Positions 12,911 to 25,574 are shown, counted from the first letter of the stretch. The stretch: 64,000 nucleotides of DNA from Eulemur rufifrons (GCF_041146395.1 NC_090989.1:54772501-54836500), one strand, 5' to 3'. A program made the numbers and translations. Notes: generated by a model from the letters alone, not told the origin.

Positions 12911-12939
12911 GGTGGGGGGTGGGGGAGGGGATGGGGGGT
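12911..12939 (+). other. Potential G-quadruplex in L1 3' UTR
   Basis: Four G tracts of 6, 5, 4 and 6 bases are separated by loops of one or two bases. This meets the usual intramolecular G-quadruplex pattern. G-rich polypurine tracts are a known feature of mammalian L1 3' UTRs. Confidence 0.7.
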
Positions 12940-13261
12940 ATGCCTACACAATGAGTGCATTGCGCACCGTTTGGGGAGTGGTTACACTTGAAGGTGCTGA
13001 CTCGGGAAAGGGGGGGTGGGGAAAAAAAATATGAAACTATTGTTTTTAACTTGCACTGTTCACTTAATAATTTATCATGAATATTTCCCATATTATTTCA
13101 TATCATTGTACAAGAAATAATGTATACATTATGAGGACATACTGTATCTAACAAGATATACTGTTAGACTCTTTGATTCTGTAAAATTAAATTGAAAAAA
13201 AAATAAAAAAAAATAAAATAAAATAAAAACACATGTGAAAAGAAAAAAAAAAAAAAAAAAG

Positions 13262-14685
13262 TGTATGAAACACCCAAATAGTCATTTGAAAATTCTTAGT
13301 AATGTTATTTTAGTTTACTTTCTAGAAATTTAATGATTGGGTAATGATTTTACAAGCTAGATTGTTTACAATTTGTTGCTGTCTAAAAAAAACCTCAGAA
13401 AGACTTAATTGATATGCAGGTGTTAGATCACTAAAAATGATTTATGAGGCTAGATCACAATATAATTTTTAGCACATAACATGAAAGGAGTTTTAAGAAT
13501 TGAGGAACACTGTCATAATAAAACACTTGCAATTCCCATTTGCTTGTTTATATGAACAAGTTTTCATATATGTACACGGGAAAAATAGGATAAATTCAAT
13601 ATTAAAATCTGTCTCAATATAGTAATAATTATTTACTAATCCATATATAAATGAGCTAATAAATACATTAATAAATCCATTTTCAATAACATTTTCATGT
13701 ACATATTTGTTATTCATTAAGGCATGCTATTTTGATAAATCTGCACTAATAACAACTATAACAAAACTCAACCCAAAAGAAAAAGTTACAGAAACTTATA
13801 ATTATCAGGACTTTAAAAAATTAAGACTAATTAACATACAAAATTTTTCAGCCAAGAATTATTGGATGATGAATGTTATCAAATGTAAAAATATTACTTA
13901 GGGATAACATTCTATCAAAACATGAAATGGAAATAATAGTTCTAGAAGAGAAAGAAGACTAACATTTTTATTGCTGTATTAAGAAAAACCAGTTTGTATA
14001 TTTTTAAACAAATGAAGGTCAATATGACTTTGTTAAGTATTTAGATGACATCAAATTCACTGAAAAGAGCAATATAAAAGTTTTATTTTAAAAACCTCAA
14101 TAATTACAATGTGTTGGCTATTATTGCATTTTGAATGATATAAATTTACAATGAAAATGTTTATAAGTCAAGCTATAAATGTGCAAGAAGTTACATAATC
14201 TTTAAAAATTCTTTTGTAGGTACAGAAGCAAGGTTTGTGGAGATCATCAACAAAGGTTACAAAGGATTGTGGCCTTGAATTTCTCTCTAAGATAAATTTG
14301 CTGAAAGTAGTCTAAACTCTTTCCTTCCCCATTTGTCATTTGTCTATTTTTTCCAATTTCATTCAGAATCAGTAGTGATCAGTCAATGAAAAATAATCAT
14401 CAGTTTTCTTGGTTCTTGTCATCAGCTCATTGACTATGCAAAATGATCTGATTTGCATAATTTGTCATTTAGAATGACCTGTGGAGGGTTTTTGAATAGC
14501 AAAGTGCCAGATGTCATGGACTTACCTAAGGAAAGCGAAAGTAGATGCATCTCCTTGTTTAGCCCTTTAGGGTATTAGAGAGCACTAAAAAATGATTACT
14601 TTATTTATTGGGCACATCTGTTGATGACAACTTCCAGAAACAAGATGTATTTATATTGATAAGGTTATACAATTTTGTGTTAGTA
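13262..14685. other. Nothing recognised
   Basis: AT-rich with many stops in all frames. No repeat family, RNA gene or regulatory motif could be assigned. Confidence 0.4.
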
Positions 14686-14689
14686 GCAA

Positions 14690-14945
14690 TATTAGCACTA
14701 TAATTGCTATTATTAACAACCAGTATTAGTTCTGAGCTAAGCACTTTAATATATTTTCTTATGTAATACTCACATGAACTTATGAATTAGCTAATATATT
14801 TTAACATCAGATCAAGACAGAGAAAAAGTCTCAGAGGTATTGAGTAACACACATAATTTTATACCTCTAGAAAAGGGCAGAGCCGAGATTTGAATGCTGG
14901 AAGCTGCCTGGTGTCTAAGCCCTACTATATTGCCTACTGGGAAAT
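14690..14945 (-). repeat. MIR SINE
   Basis: Follows MIR antisense order: 'ctgagctaagcactttaata', 'tgtaatactcacatgaactt', 'agagccgagatttgaatgct' and then the tRNA-related end 'ctaagccctactatattgcc'. Nearly full length but diverged. Confidence 0.75.
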
Positions 14946-14949
14946 TCAG

Positions 14950-17135
14950 ACATAATGTTAAACCTCAGAAAATACAACTTGGATCACTTCTGGTGTTGAC
15001 TTGGAGCAACAGTTCTGTCTAGACAGTGTTAAAATGTATATTTCTGTGCTGCAATAAAATGGTGCCTTGAAAGGGACCAAACAGAAATTATAGTTGTCAG
15101 CATATTTATGCTAGAAAATAAACACACCTAAGCAACATTTTCTTACCCTTGCCATGATAAAACTTTGAGTACTGTGAAAAGGAAAAATGCTAACAAAACA
15201 TGCTCTGGATGGAAACTACCTGGTTAGAAAACTTGATTTACAGCACATATAAAATAAGTGCTGAAGTAGGTATTGCTATTTGACATTGGAAACTAATGCT
15301 GAAAAATATCCACTGAATTTCATGGATTTCTTTATTGAAAGCTATAGACTTAAATTCCTAGATAAAAGGCTCACTTTGGTAATGTTAGACTTTTAACAGA
15401 AAAGCAGATCAGGAAGCATTAGTTTGATATAGAGTCATCTCCATTTATCCTCCTTTAACAGCTAGGAAATGACACTTCTAGACACTGTGAGAATATGACA
15501 TAGCTCATAATTAAGGATAGCAAGCTTCTGAGTGGAAGAGTAGAATGTTAGGGATGAAAGGGACCTTGGAGAATCTCAATTTCACATGCTTTTACTTACA
15601 TAATAGAAGACTGAGGCCTAGTGCATTAAAATGTTAAATATAAGCTCACACTGCTAGTTATGTCAAGGCTAATCTTGGAATATGAGTTACTTTCTCTATT
15701 AAATATTACTTCCACTAAACCATTCCATGTTATGAGAGAGAAAGTGTTTTGGGTTTTTTACTAGAAATTATAACTTTCAATGAGCTCCTAATTTCCAGTG
15801 AATGCTTGTCTACCACTTCTTGGTTCCTTTTACAGGCATGGGAGAACAGTAAGCCAGACCATGCCTACAGCCTTGTCTACACTTAATCCTCTCATTTTTG
15901 AAATTTTCTGATTAGAAAATTAGAAAAAGGTGCTACATTATCAGCCTGACATGTACACATCAGCCTTAACAGCCTTTGACTTCCCCTAGGAAGCAGGCAG
16001 TCCTGTGAACTAGCAGAGATTATAGGGGGCAGGTATGTGATGGATGGCTGCTGCGGCAAGTGGAGTGGGGCAGGGGGGAGGGGGAAGAGAGGAATGTGAA
16101 AAACTGAGCCTGTGTCTCATCCAAAAGGGGCAGCTACTCAGTTCTAAGTAGTTGTTGTATAGAAATGTAGTCCTAATGTTGCCAGTTCTTATTCCATGTT
16201 TCATAAAAATCCCAAATCCAAATGTCATCATGAAATCTCCCAATATGTAAATATTAAAAACTAATATTTAAATTTTGTTTAACAAGTGGTATACATTAAA
16301 TATGTATAGCTTTTTGTATGCCAATCATACCTCAGTAAAGTGGTTTTAATTTTCTTTCTGTGTAAACTCATAGGCCAAACAAAACATACCTGTCTACAAA
16401 CAGAATGGGGTCCACAGGCCACCAATAGGTAAATTTAGAGATTTAGTCATGGTAGATCCCAAGCCAAGAATCCTGTCTCCATCAGTGGGATATAAAGCTG
16501 TACTCAATGTACATGGCTGACTGGAACCCATCTGTAATGCTGCCATGTTGGGTCACTCCAAAACTGCCTCAGATTTCGGATTAGCTCTCTAATCTGTTAG
16601 GAGAGAGATGTTATGAACTCCAGAGGTTCTGACAAGCAGATTAATATGAAATATGAAATGTTATTTCATATTGGGATATTACTGTATATTTTTTTTAACA
16701 ATATCTAAGAAACATTCTCATTACTCTTCTAAATGCCATTTTTAATATCTACTGGGAATATATACAGTTAACACAATTTATTTACTCAGTCTCCTTTTGT
16801 TAGTCATTTGAGTAACTAAGGTATTATTCTCTTATAAACAATTTAGCAATGAGCACAATGGTTGTTAAATCTTTTAACCAATCATCCATGACATAAGGAG
16901 TAGGTTAAGGCAGAAACACCATATTAAGATATGCTTTCCAGAAGGTTTGGATCTATTTAATTTCTTACATAGCATATATAAGTGTATAAAAGTCCCTTTT
17001 ACTGAACTACTCATATTGTTAATAGCTATATAAGTCTTCCAATTTAACCAAGTCTTGCATCTATTATGTTGATTTACTGTTAGCAAGGTTAAATATTTTC
17101 CCCAACATCATGCAGCATCAAGTAATTATTAGAGT
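14950..17135. other. Mostly unclassified sequence with small old-repeat traces
   Basis: No gene. Near 15548-15665 lies an old repeat of the type 'gggaccttggagaatctcaa' followed by 'gactgaggcctagtg', also seen at 26775-26945. Near 16255-16350 the sequence ends in 'atacctcagtaaagtggttt', like the 3' terminus of old L1M elements. The remainder shows nothing I recognise. Confidence 0.35.
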
Positions 17136-17139
17136 TTTT

Positions 17140-17430
17140 AAGGATGTGAAATCTTAGCTTAGATTGTCTGGATTTGAATCCTGGCTCCACAATTAGCTGT
17201 GTGATTCTGGGCAAGTTATTTTGTGACTTGATTTCCTCATACATAAGATAAGTAAGAAAATAATAATGTAACGCATTAATTATATTATTATATAACTTAT
17301 CAGTTATATCATTATCTACTCAGTTAACACATTAGCTTGTTGTAAGGATTAATGATTAACACTGTAAGGTATTTAGAACATGCCTGACACAATTATAAGT
17401 TCTCAATAAGCATTTGCTAGTATTATTACA
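17140..17430 (+). repeat. MIR SINE with AT-rich expansion
   Basis: MIR sense order is clear: 'gtctggatttgaatcctggc', 'gtgtgattctgggcaagtta', 'gatttcctcatacataagat', then 'gttgtaaggattaatgatta' and 'tctcaataagcatttgctag'. An AT-rich stretch around 17265-17320 lengthens the middle. Confidence 0.75.
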
Positions 17431-17599
17431 TGATATTTATCTGTCATTTGTGGTTCTTCTGTAAAATACATCTTCATATTGTGGTATTCTTTTCTTGTGG
17501 AGGATCTGTTTGTCTTTATTGAGCATTAAGAACTTTTGAAATTTTATGGATATTTACCTCTTATAATGTATATTAAAAATATTTTCCCCAGCTTGTCAT

Positions 17600-19605
17600 C
17601 TGGCTTCTGGTGTTGGTTACCATAATTTTTTACTGCTGTACATTTGCTCCTTTTATGCTGACTGATCTATCAAGTATTTTGTGACGTATACAACTTAATA
17701 AATTTGGAGATAAGTATACACCTATGACACCTCACCACGATCTATTCCATAAATCTTATTCCTCACTTCCAAAAGTTTCCTCTCCCTTTCTTACTTATTA
17801 TTTAATGTTTGTGCATGATAACAACATTTAACACAAGATCTACCCTCTTTGCAAATTTGCAAGTATACATTATTATTAACTATTGGCACAATGCTGTGTA
17901 GTAGATCTCTAGGATTTCTTAATCTTGGATAACAGAAACTTTGTACCCTTTAACTAAAACCTCCCCCATGTCTTCTTTCCTCTACCCCTGGGCACCAAAA
18001 TTCCATTCTCAGTTGCTATGAGTTTGACTATTTCAGAGTCATCATGTAAGTAGTATTGTGGAGTATACGTCCTTCTGTGTATGGCTTACTTAACTTACCA
18101 TAATATCTAGTTTTACCCATGTAGTCACAAATAACAAGATTGTTAAAAGTCTGAATATTATGTCTTTGTGTGTGTATACATGTACAATGGAGGTCAATAT
18201 ACCACACAATATATAATATCTCACTTTTTTAATTCAGTTATTTGTTGATAGACATTTGGGTTGCTTCCATGTCTTGGCTATTGTGAATAATGCTGTTATC
18301 CTGGATGACACACATGCACAATATATGTCATATATTACAATATATAACATTTCACATTTTTCCCAATTATCTGATGATAGGCATTTGAATTGTTTCCATG
18401 TCTTGTTTATTGCAATAAATATGAGAGTGAAGAAATCTCTTCAAAAGTCTGATTTCAATTCTTTTGGGTGTATACCTAGAAGTAGGATTGCTAGATCATA
18501 TGATAGTTATATTTTTAATATTTTGAGAAACCTCCATACAATTTTTATACTGTCGTACCAATTTATATATCCACCAACAGTGTACTAGGGCTCCCTTTTC
18601 TCTACATCATCACCAATATTTGCTGTCATTTCCTTTTTGATAATAGCCATTCTAACAGGTGTAAGGCAATATCTTATGGTGGTTTGATTTGCATTTCTGT
18701 GGTCCTTAGTGACATACCTTTTCATATACCTGTTGGCCATTTGTAGGTCTTACTTGGAGAAATGCATATTCAAGCCTTTTAGCCATTTTTTAATTGGCTT
18801 TGACATCCTGATAACATTGTCTTCCTCATGAACACAGGATGCTTTTTCATTTATTTGTATCTGCTTTAATTTCTTTAAATTTATCTTTCATAGTTTTCAT
18901 TATACAAGTCTTTCACCTCCTTGATTACATTAATTCATAAGTATTTTAGTCTTTTTGATGCTATTATAAATGGAATTGCAAATTTTCTTTTCAGATTTTT
19001 CATTGTTAGTATATAGAAATGCAACTGCTTTATGCATGTTGAATTTGTTTCTCACTACTTTGCTGAATTCATTTATTCATTCTAACAGTTTTATTGTGAA
19101 ATCTTTAGGGTTTTCTACATATAAACTTCTTTTCTTTCTGAATTAGATGGTTTTTATTTCTTTTTCTTGACTAATTGCTCTGGCTGGAAGTTCTAGCACT
19201 ATGTTGATAGAAGTGGTGAAAGCAGATATTTTTGTCTTGTTTCTGATCTTAGAGGAAAAGCTTTCAGTCTTTGACCACCGACCATATTTCTTGTAACTTT
19301 TTGATCTATAGCTTTTATTATGTTTAGGTAGTTTTTTTCTATTCTTAGTTTGTTGAGAGTTTTTATCATGAAAAGGTATTGAATTTTGTCAAAATTTTTT
19401 CTGCATCATTTGAAAAGATCACATGTTTTTGTTTTTTTCCTACAGGCTGGTAATGTGTTATATGATATTGATTGATTTTTGCATGTTGGACCATTCTTGC
19501 ATCCCAAGAATAAATCCCACTTAGTCATGGTGTATAATCCTTATAATATGCTGCTTAATTGAGCTTGATAGTATTTTGTTGACAATTTCTGTATCAAAAT
19601 TGATA
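17600..19605 (-). mobile_element. L1M fragment: ORF2 and 3' UTR, reverse orientation
   Basis: Follows L1 antisense order: 3' UTR (about 17790-18000), ORF2 C-terminal region (18000-18800), then, after a jump near 18805, reverse transcriptase coding region running 5'-ward to about 19605. The jump means several hundred bases of ORF2 are missing. Two further oddities are an internal tandem duplication (18195-18420) and the abrupt join to a forward-strand L1 5' end. Confidence 0.75.
18195..18420 (-). repeat. Tandem duplication inside L1M
   Basis: Two diverged copies of a roughly 100-bp block occur about 125 bp apart (18195-18294 and 18319-18420), each with 'gcatttg/gacatttg', 'tgcttccatgtctt'-like and 'attgtgaataa/attgcaataaa' segments. 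A normal L1 has one copy. The divergence shows the duplication is old. Confidence 0.6.
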
Positions 19606-19608
19606 AAA

Positions 19609-21348
19609 AGAGGAGGAGTAAGATGTGCAAATAGAGCCCTCCAGAGATCATCCCCCTGCCCTGCAAGACCACCAAAGTGAACAACTATGCATGTAAGAAA
19701 TCACCTTCCTAAGAACCAAAAATCAAGTGAGCAATCACAATACCTGGTTTTAACATCATATCAAGGAATGAAGGACTGAAGAGGGTAGGAAAGACAATCT
19801 TGCATTGCCTACACAACCCCTTCCCCATCCCCTGGCAGAGCCATGCAGAGAGAGAATCTGTATGTTTGGGGGAGGGAGAGAAAAGTAACTCTGGGACTTT
19901 GCATCGGAACTCAGTGCTGCCCTGTCACAGTGCAGAATTCTGCCAGCACCCACATAGGGAGAATTTAGACCAGCCTCAGCCACAGGGGAATTTTCCACCT
20001 CAGCAATAGGAAGCTGAGCTCCAGCTAGCTCTACCACCACTGACTAAAGTGGCCTGAGGCCCAGAATAAATTTGAAAGGCAGTCGGGCCACAAGGACTGC
20101 AGTCCTTGGACAAGACCTGGTGCTGTGCTGGGCTCAGAATCTAGTAGACTTGAGGTGCACATGACCCAGTGAGACACCAGCTATGGAGGCCAAGGGAGTG
20201 CCTGCATCACCTCTCTCTCACCTCCAGGCAGTATAGCTCAGGGAGCGACTCCTGCCTGGGGAAAGGAAAAGGAAGAATACAGAGGATTTTGTCTTACAAT
20301 TTGGGTATAATCTCAGCCACAGTTAAATAAAGTACCAAGAAAAATCCTGATGTCCCCGGTTCCAGGCCTTACCTCCTAGATAGCATTTCTAGACCTACCC
20401 CCAGCCAGAAGGAAATTCACTGCCCTGAAAGGAAAGAGCCAGTCCTGGCAGGATTCACCACTTGCTAACTAAAGAGCCCTTGGGCCTTGAATAGACACAG
20501 CAGTAGCCAGGTAAGAGTCATCGCAAGCCTTCAGTAAGACCGAGTACTGTGCTGGCTTTATGTATGACTCAGTGCAGTCTCAGCCGTAGTGGCCATGAGA
20601 ACACTCGTGTCACCCCTCCACAACTACAGGCAGCCCAGCACGGAGAGTGAGACTCTTTCTGTTTCAGGAAAAGTGAGAGAAAAGAAAGAGAAACTTTGCA
20701 TGGTAACCCAGGGAATTTTCCCGTATCTTACGAAAACCCACCACAGAGGTGCCCCTGGGAGTCTCCAAGAGTTGCAGTGTTACTGGGCTTGGGGTGCCCT
20801 CTACTGCTGGTACAGCTACAGTGACCAAAGACTTAGATCACAACGCTCTATTTCCTTTGAATAATTGGAAAGCCTTTGCAAGAAAGACAGGTACAAACAA
20901 GCCCAGACTGTGAAGATAAGAACAAATACCTAACTCGTCAATGCCCATACATCAACAAATATCCACAAGCATCAAGAACTTCCAGGAAAACATGACCACA
21001 CTAAATGAACTAAATAAGGCATCAGTGATCAATCTCAGAGTGACGGAGATATGTGACCTTTCATACAGAGAATTCAAAATAGCTATTCTGTGAAAGCTCA
21101 ATGAACTTCAACTCAACACAGAGAAAGAATTTAAAGTCCTATCAGAAATTAATAAAGAGATTGAAATAATTAAAAAATCAAGCAGAAATTCTGAGCTAAA
21201 AAGTTTAATTGACAAAATGAAAAATGTATCAGAGTCTCTCTACAGCAGAACTGATCCAACAGAAAAAATAATTGGTGAGCTTGAAGACAGGCTATTTGAA
21301 AACGTACAGTCAGAAGAGAAAAAAGAAAAAAAGAATAAAAAAGAATGA
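19609..21348 (+). mobile_element. L1 5' fragment: 5' UTR and N-terminal ORF1, 3'-truncated
   Basis: Begins with 'aggaggagtaagatg', resembling an L1 5' terminus, has a GC-richer 5' UTR (19610-20930), and enters ORF1 at 20941. It ends inside ORF1, with no ORF2, 3' UTR or A tail. L1 copies normally lose the 5' end, so a surviving 5' end without a 3' end implies a later deletion or rearrangement. Confidence 0.75.
20941..21348 (+). pseudogene. L1 ORF1 N-terminal fragment
   Basis: Reading from the ATG at 20941 gives about 135 codons with one internal stop (TGA 21091-21093). The second half is highly charged and ends in KIIGELEDRLFE, typical of the ORF1p coiled coil that trimerises this RNA-binding chaperone. 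The frame is lost in the A-rich lysine codons at about 21320-21348. The RRM and C-terminal domains are missing. Confidence 0.75.
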
Positions 21349-21349
21349 A

Positions 21350-21740
21350 ACACACTTACACTTTTCTTAGTTGCAACCAGGAATTTTGAGTGATTCAACC
21401 TTTAATTTCCTTATTTTCTCCTCCCATTCAAGATTCTGAATTATTAATTTTTTCTTGTAAATATGTCCTTTGTTTTTTTTCTGTTTCAGAACCTTTGGGT
21501 AAAGAAATAGAATGTTACTAAAACATAATATGCAATAATGACTGTAACCTTCCTTATTTTGCTTAAGATATTTTGTCTCCTACAAACTTCTCTTGCTTCA
21601 CATACTTATATTTGTTCAATTCACTTTCTGTTGCATAGTTATCATAATCTAAACTATCATCCCCATACGGTAACTGTATTATCATTACTCCTCACAGAAC
21701 ACGAAGCCAGTCCCAGGTATTTGTTTCAGACCTACTGAGA
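21350..21740. other. Nothing recognised
   Basis: AT-rich sequence with short T runs. No gene or repeat assigned. Confidence 0.4.
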
Positions 21741-21744
21741 ATGA

Positions 21745-22880
21745 GTATTGGTAAAGCGATGTTTAAGCTGAGAGTTCAGGCATCAGTGAGAGTACACAAA
21801 ACAAGAAAGGTGAGGAGGGTGTCTCAAGCAACTGAGGGAGCACAGACAAGGGTTCTGATGCAGGAAAGAGTTCAGAATGTTTGAGGACTAAATGAAGTCC
21901 GAGGAAGATGGAGTACAGAGAATGAGCAGGGGAGTGATGAGCAGAAAATAGTTAAGGGCTTTAATATATGATGCAAGGCCTTGTAAGGCCATGTAAAGGA
22001 TGCTGGTTTTTCTTGCAGAATGATGAAGAGCCAATGAAAGACTTTACACAAGGGATGACCTGATGCTCTTAAAAACTGCTCTGTGCAAAGCGGCAAAGTG
22101 TGAGGAAAGAGTGGACATTGGGAAGCCTGTTTGGAGGCCACTTAAGCAATCCCAGCAAAAGATGATAGTGACTTAGACTACAGAGGTTATGGAGAGCAGG
22201 AGAGAATTGGAACTATTTACAAGATATTTCGGAGACAGAACAAACTGGACATAGAAGGAAAGAAGGTGATTGAAAAGAAATGTGAGACTCAGAATTTTAA
22301 CCTGAGCAATTAGCTGGTGATGATATTATTCACCATAAGAAATGCTGGAGGGGGCCCAGGTTAAGGGTAGGAGATAATTCCGATTGGAACATACTAATTT
22401 TGAGGTATATTTGAATTAAATAGCAATGTTGAGTAGCAACCGTATGCATGGTTATAGGGATAAGAAGAGAGAAAGAAACTAGAAAAACAAATCTGAGAAA
22501 GTCAATGTAGCAATCATAATTTAAAGTCAAGGGCATGAACAATATTACTAGGTAGAGTGCATGAGGTCTGAAAAGAAGAGAGCCAAGGGGCAGTTTTTCA
22601 AGAATGTAGTACTTAAAGCCCAATAGAGAAGGGTGTGCCCGCAATAGAAACTGATAAACAGCAGAGAAAAAGTAAATGGAAAACTATGGGGTTGTTCAAG
22701 CCAAAGGAAGAGAGCATTTCTCACAAAGGGAGTAGCTAATAGAACACAAAGTTGCTGAGATTCCAAGTAAGAAGAAGAGTATATGGGGTAGATTGTTGGA
22801 GGGGGTGTTGAGGGAAGGGCAGGTAGGTGGCTGTAACCGCAATTCAAGAGACTCATTAGGAGGCCAAATCAGGCCCTTGT
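21745..22880 (-). repeat. Long L2 LINE fragment, reverse orientation
   Basis: The order 'ggccttgtaaggccatgtaa', 'agccaatgaaagactttaca', 'caagggatgacctgatgctc' and 'gtgattgaaaagaaatgtga' follows the antisense of the L2 region upstream of its 3' end. The pattern is consistent but diverged, and the right boundary is uncertain. Confidence 0.55.
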
Positions 22881-22984
22881 GTACGAAGTGGTGATACCTC
22901 CAATTAGGTCTGAAGATCTATGAATGGAAACTACAAGGTGGTCAGACAAAAAACAAATAAAGAGTTTGAAAAGCTGGAGAATAT

Positions 22985-23135
22985 GGCTTGGTAAGTGATT
23001 ATATATATATGGTGATTTTATATATTTTTATATAAATATATATTTTATATATTTTTATATAGTGATTTATATATTTATATATGGTTATATATAAATATAT
23101 ACATTTTATATATATAAAATCACTTACCACGTATA
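22985..23135. repeat. AT-rich palindrome with long TA core
   Basis: Perfect 11-bp arms (22990-23000 ggtaagtgatt and 23118-23128) enclose about 117 bp of nearly pure TA/TTTA sequence that is itself largely self-complementary. The whole unit could extrude as a cruciform. Confidence 0.8.
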
Positions 23136-23139
23136 TGTA

Positions 23140-24890
23140 TAGTAAAGGAGGAAAAAGTTAAGTGTCTAAGGCTTCTGACCTGGCTTTCTGGAAAATTTAA
23201 GGAGTTAGTGAGAGAAATGACGGTGTGAGGGTGTCTGGAAGAGGAGGCCCTAAGAAGAGACGATGCGCTCCAATCTACTGTCAACACCTCTGTATGTCAC
23301 TCTCTGCAGTCGAGGATATTTTCTATTTTCCTTTAAGCTCTTTTCATTTATAAAATAGGTGTTGGAAAAATTGAGACTATCACGAATTTCAGGACGTGAG
23401 TGAAACAGAAAAAGTCTTAAGATAAAATCTTGGTCTCAAATTTGGCATCGAACCATTGGCTAACTTATGCAATACACAGATAATAAAGGCTTAGAATATA
23501 AATATCTCTCCCCATATGTTTTTATTTAAAAGAAAACTTTTAAGCTGTTTGGTGATGTGAACTGTCAGAGAGTTATAGCTGAGTCTTATTCCATAAGTAT
23601 TTTTAAGCTGCTAAATTATTGTCCATATAAAGGAATTGACAAATGAATATAGATGACTTCTGATGTGCTTGCAAAATATTTCCTGTAAATTGTGTCTTAG
23701 TTGAATTTTTTTCATCCTTTCATGCTTGCTAATAAGACATCTCTTTGGCTGAGAATGGTTTCTGGCTCATCCAAGTAAAATTCACCTGCTGTGCTGCTGC
23801 AGACACAGAGCGAGCCTTGTCATCCTGTTCTCTTCAGCAGAATGTGACATGCAAGAAGTGGGCTCAGCGTGCAGAGTGGCGATGCCAGAACAGAGTTAAA
23901 GGATTTATAGCTGTGGTAGCATGAGGAGTTTCACTTCCTGAGGATCCACATGATATGCCAAATTAAATATTTTCATCCCTTGGTTATTAACACTTTAGTG
24001 GCTCTTCCTACCACTTCAACTATCTTATGACATGGTAGATATCAAAAGAGCTATGCATTTATATTGGTCACATTTTGAAAACACAGGATGTGCAACACAG
24101 ACTGTTTTGTCCAAAGATGTGACCAGTTACTGGACAGGTCATGAAATTGTGCAAATATTAATATTATTTACTAGTATGTTTCAGAAATTGGCATTACAAT
24201 GCCATTTCTAAAACCACTCTCTCATACAGGATTTTGTTTTGTGTTAATCTAGCACTGGCCTCAAAACCATGCTGGCAAATCTATGAGATTCTACTCTGCA
24301 GAAATGCCTCAGAGGAAATGAATTACTTCAGAGGAATGAAGAGCATTTTCACTTTTGATCCAAGGAAGGAAACAAAGCAAAGAAACAGGAAATGGTCAAG
24401 AGGAAAATAGTTATATCTTTTAGAAGGTTTAGAAAGCCAGATCCTATTCATTTTTGGATAGCAAATTCTATTCTTTTGGACTCCAACATTTTGGCAGAAC
24501 CAATATGAGAGTACTTTAAAGAAGCATTTGTTATTGAAATATCTGTCTGATCCCAATCTCAGACTATATGGGCCCAATTGAGACATCTGCCAAGTAAACG
24601 GGTGCCAGCGTTATGTCCCAGCGCCAAGATTGGGTGAATTTGCCTTCTAGATATAGCTGGGATTGGAAGAACTAGAGAAATAAAGCTGAGCCTATTTCCT
24701 TATGAATGCCAAATATTGATCTACAAGTAAAAAATACAAGAAGAGCAAAAACAGTAGACAAGTTTCAGAATCAATTAAAACAGGAACAGTTAATCAATTA
24801 ACATTTCAGCAATTAAAATTGGGGAGCAGCTGAAAACAAGCCAATTAGGATACATTTAGCTGAAGTACCTGAAGTTTATCTTTAGTCATT
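23140..24890. other. Nothing recognised
   Basis: No gene or repeat assigned. Composition is ordinary for the window. The longest open frame, 87 codons on the minus strand at 24323-24586, has no recognisable domain. Confidence 0.4.
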
Positions 24891-24895
24891 AAATT

Positions 24896-25310
24896 CACTA
24901 GGTCTTTATTGAGCACTGACTATATGCCAAGCATTTTTCTTAACACAGGATACTTCAGTGAAGAAAACAGATAAAGAGTACTGGCTTCTTAGAAACTAAC
25001 TCCTAGATTTAGACGTAAGAAAAGATAAAAAAAAAATTACATAATTATAAGAAAGTGATAAGTGCTATGGAAAAATTCAAATTAGAACAAAGTAATGTGG
25101 GTTAGACATGTAAAGAAAGGGACAGTTTGCAATTTTAATAAGATAAGAGCAAACTTCATTAATAAAATGGCATTTGAACACAAATCTGAAGGTGTGGGGA
25201 GTTAGCATGTGACTATCTGAGAAAATAATATCCCAGGCAGAAGGAACAGCTAGTGTGCCCTGAAGCAGAAGTATGCCTTAACCAGAAGAGGCTTGGAATG
25301 CTTTTGTGTT
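24896..25310 (-). repeat. L2 LINE 3' region, reverse orientation
   Basis: Starts with 'ttattgagcactgactatat', the complement of the L2 terminus, then 'aagtgataagtgctatgg', 'aatggcatttgaacacaaat', and 'ccaggcagaaggaacagcta' with 'tgccctgaagcagaagtatg', all in L2 antisense order. Confidence 0.7.
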
Positions 25311-25574
25311 GAATTGGCTTAAAGGTAAAAGAGCGTATGAACATTATCAAAATTTACTGACTCCCAATTTCTGAGTGGCTGCTCAGAGTGTTTAACTTTA
25401 GTCAGCTATGTTATGTCCCTTAGCTCCCTGGAGCTTTTGCAATCTCTCTTCCTTAGTAGCTCAAATGCTATTTTTCCCAGTAGACAACCGGGAATCTGCT
25501 TTCATTCAATTGAAGGTCCACGAAAAACTTAACAACACTGCTTCTGACAGGAGAGGGGATTCAGATGAGACTCT

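Larger units (their letters stand above)
11878..13260 (+). mobile_element. L1 LINE, 5'-truncated, lemur-type 3' end
   Basis: Contains the C-terminal part of L1 ORF2, the ORF2 stop at 12857-12859, a G-rich 3' UTR and an A-rich tail (about 13190-13260). The 3' UTR closely matches that of the L1 at 53835-54564, so both belong to one lineage-specific family. No convincing target duplication was found; the 5' truncation is placed near the 'ctttcacctctcac' block. Confidence 0.88.

Noticed and set aside
17140..17430. tRNA-like head of MIR elements as possible tRNA genes
   Set aside because: The similarity reflects the tRNA origin of MIR; no cloverleaf with intact anticodon arm is present.
22090..22880. 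Possible processed pseudogene in a purine-rich region
   Set aside because: The order of motifs matches antisense L2 better, and no A tail or protein similarity is visible.
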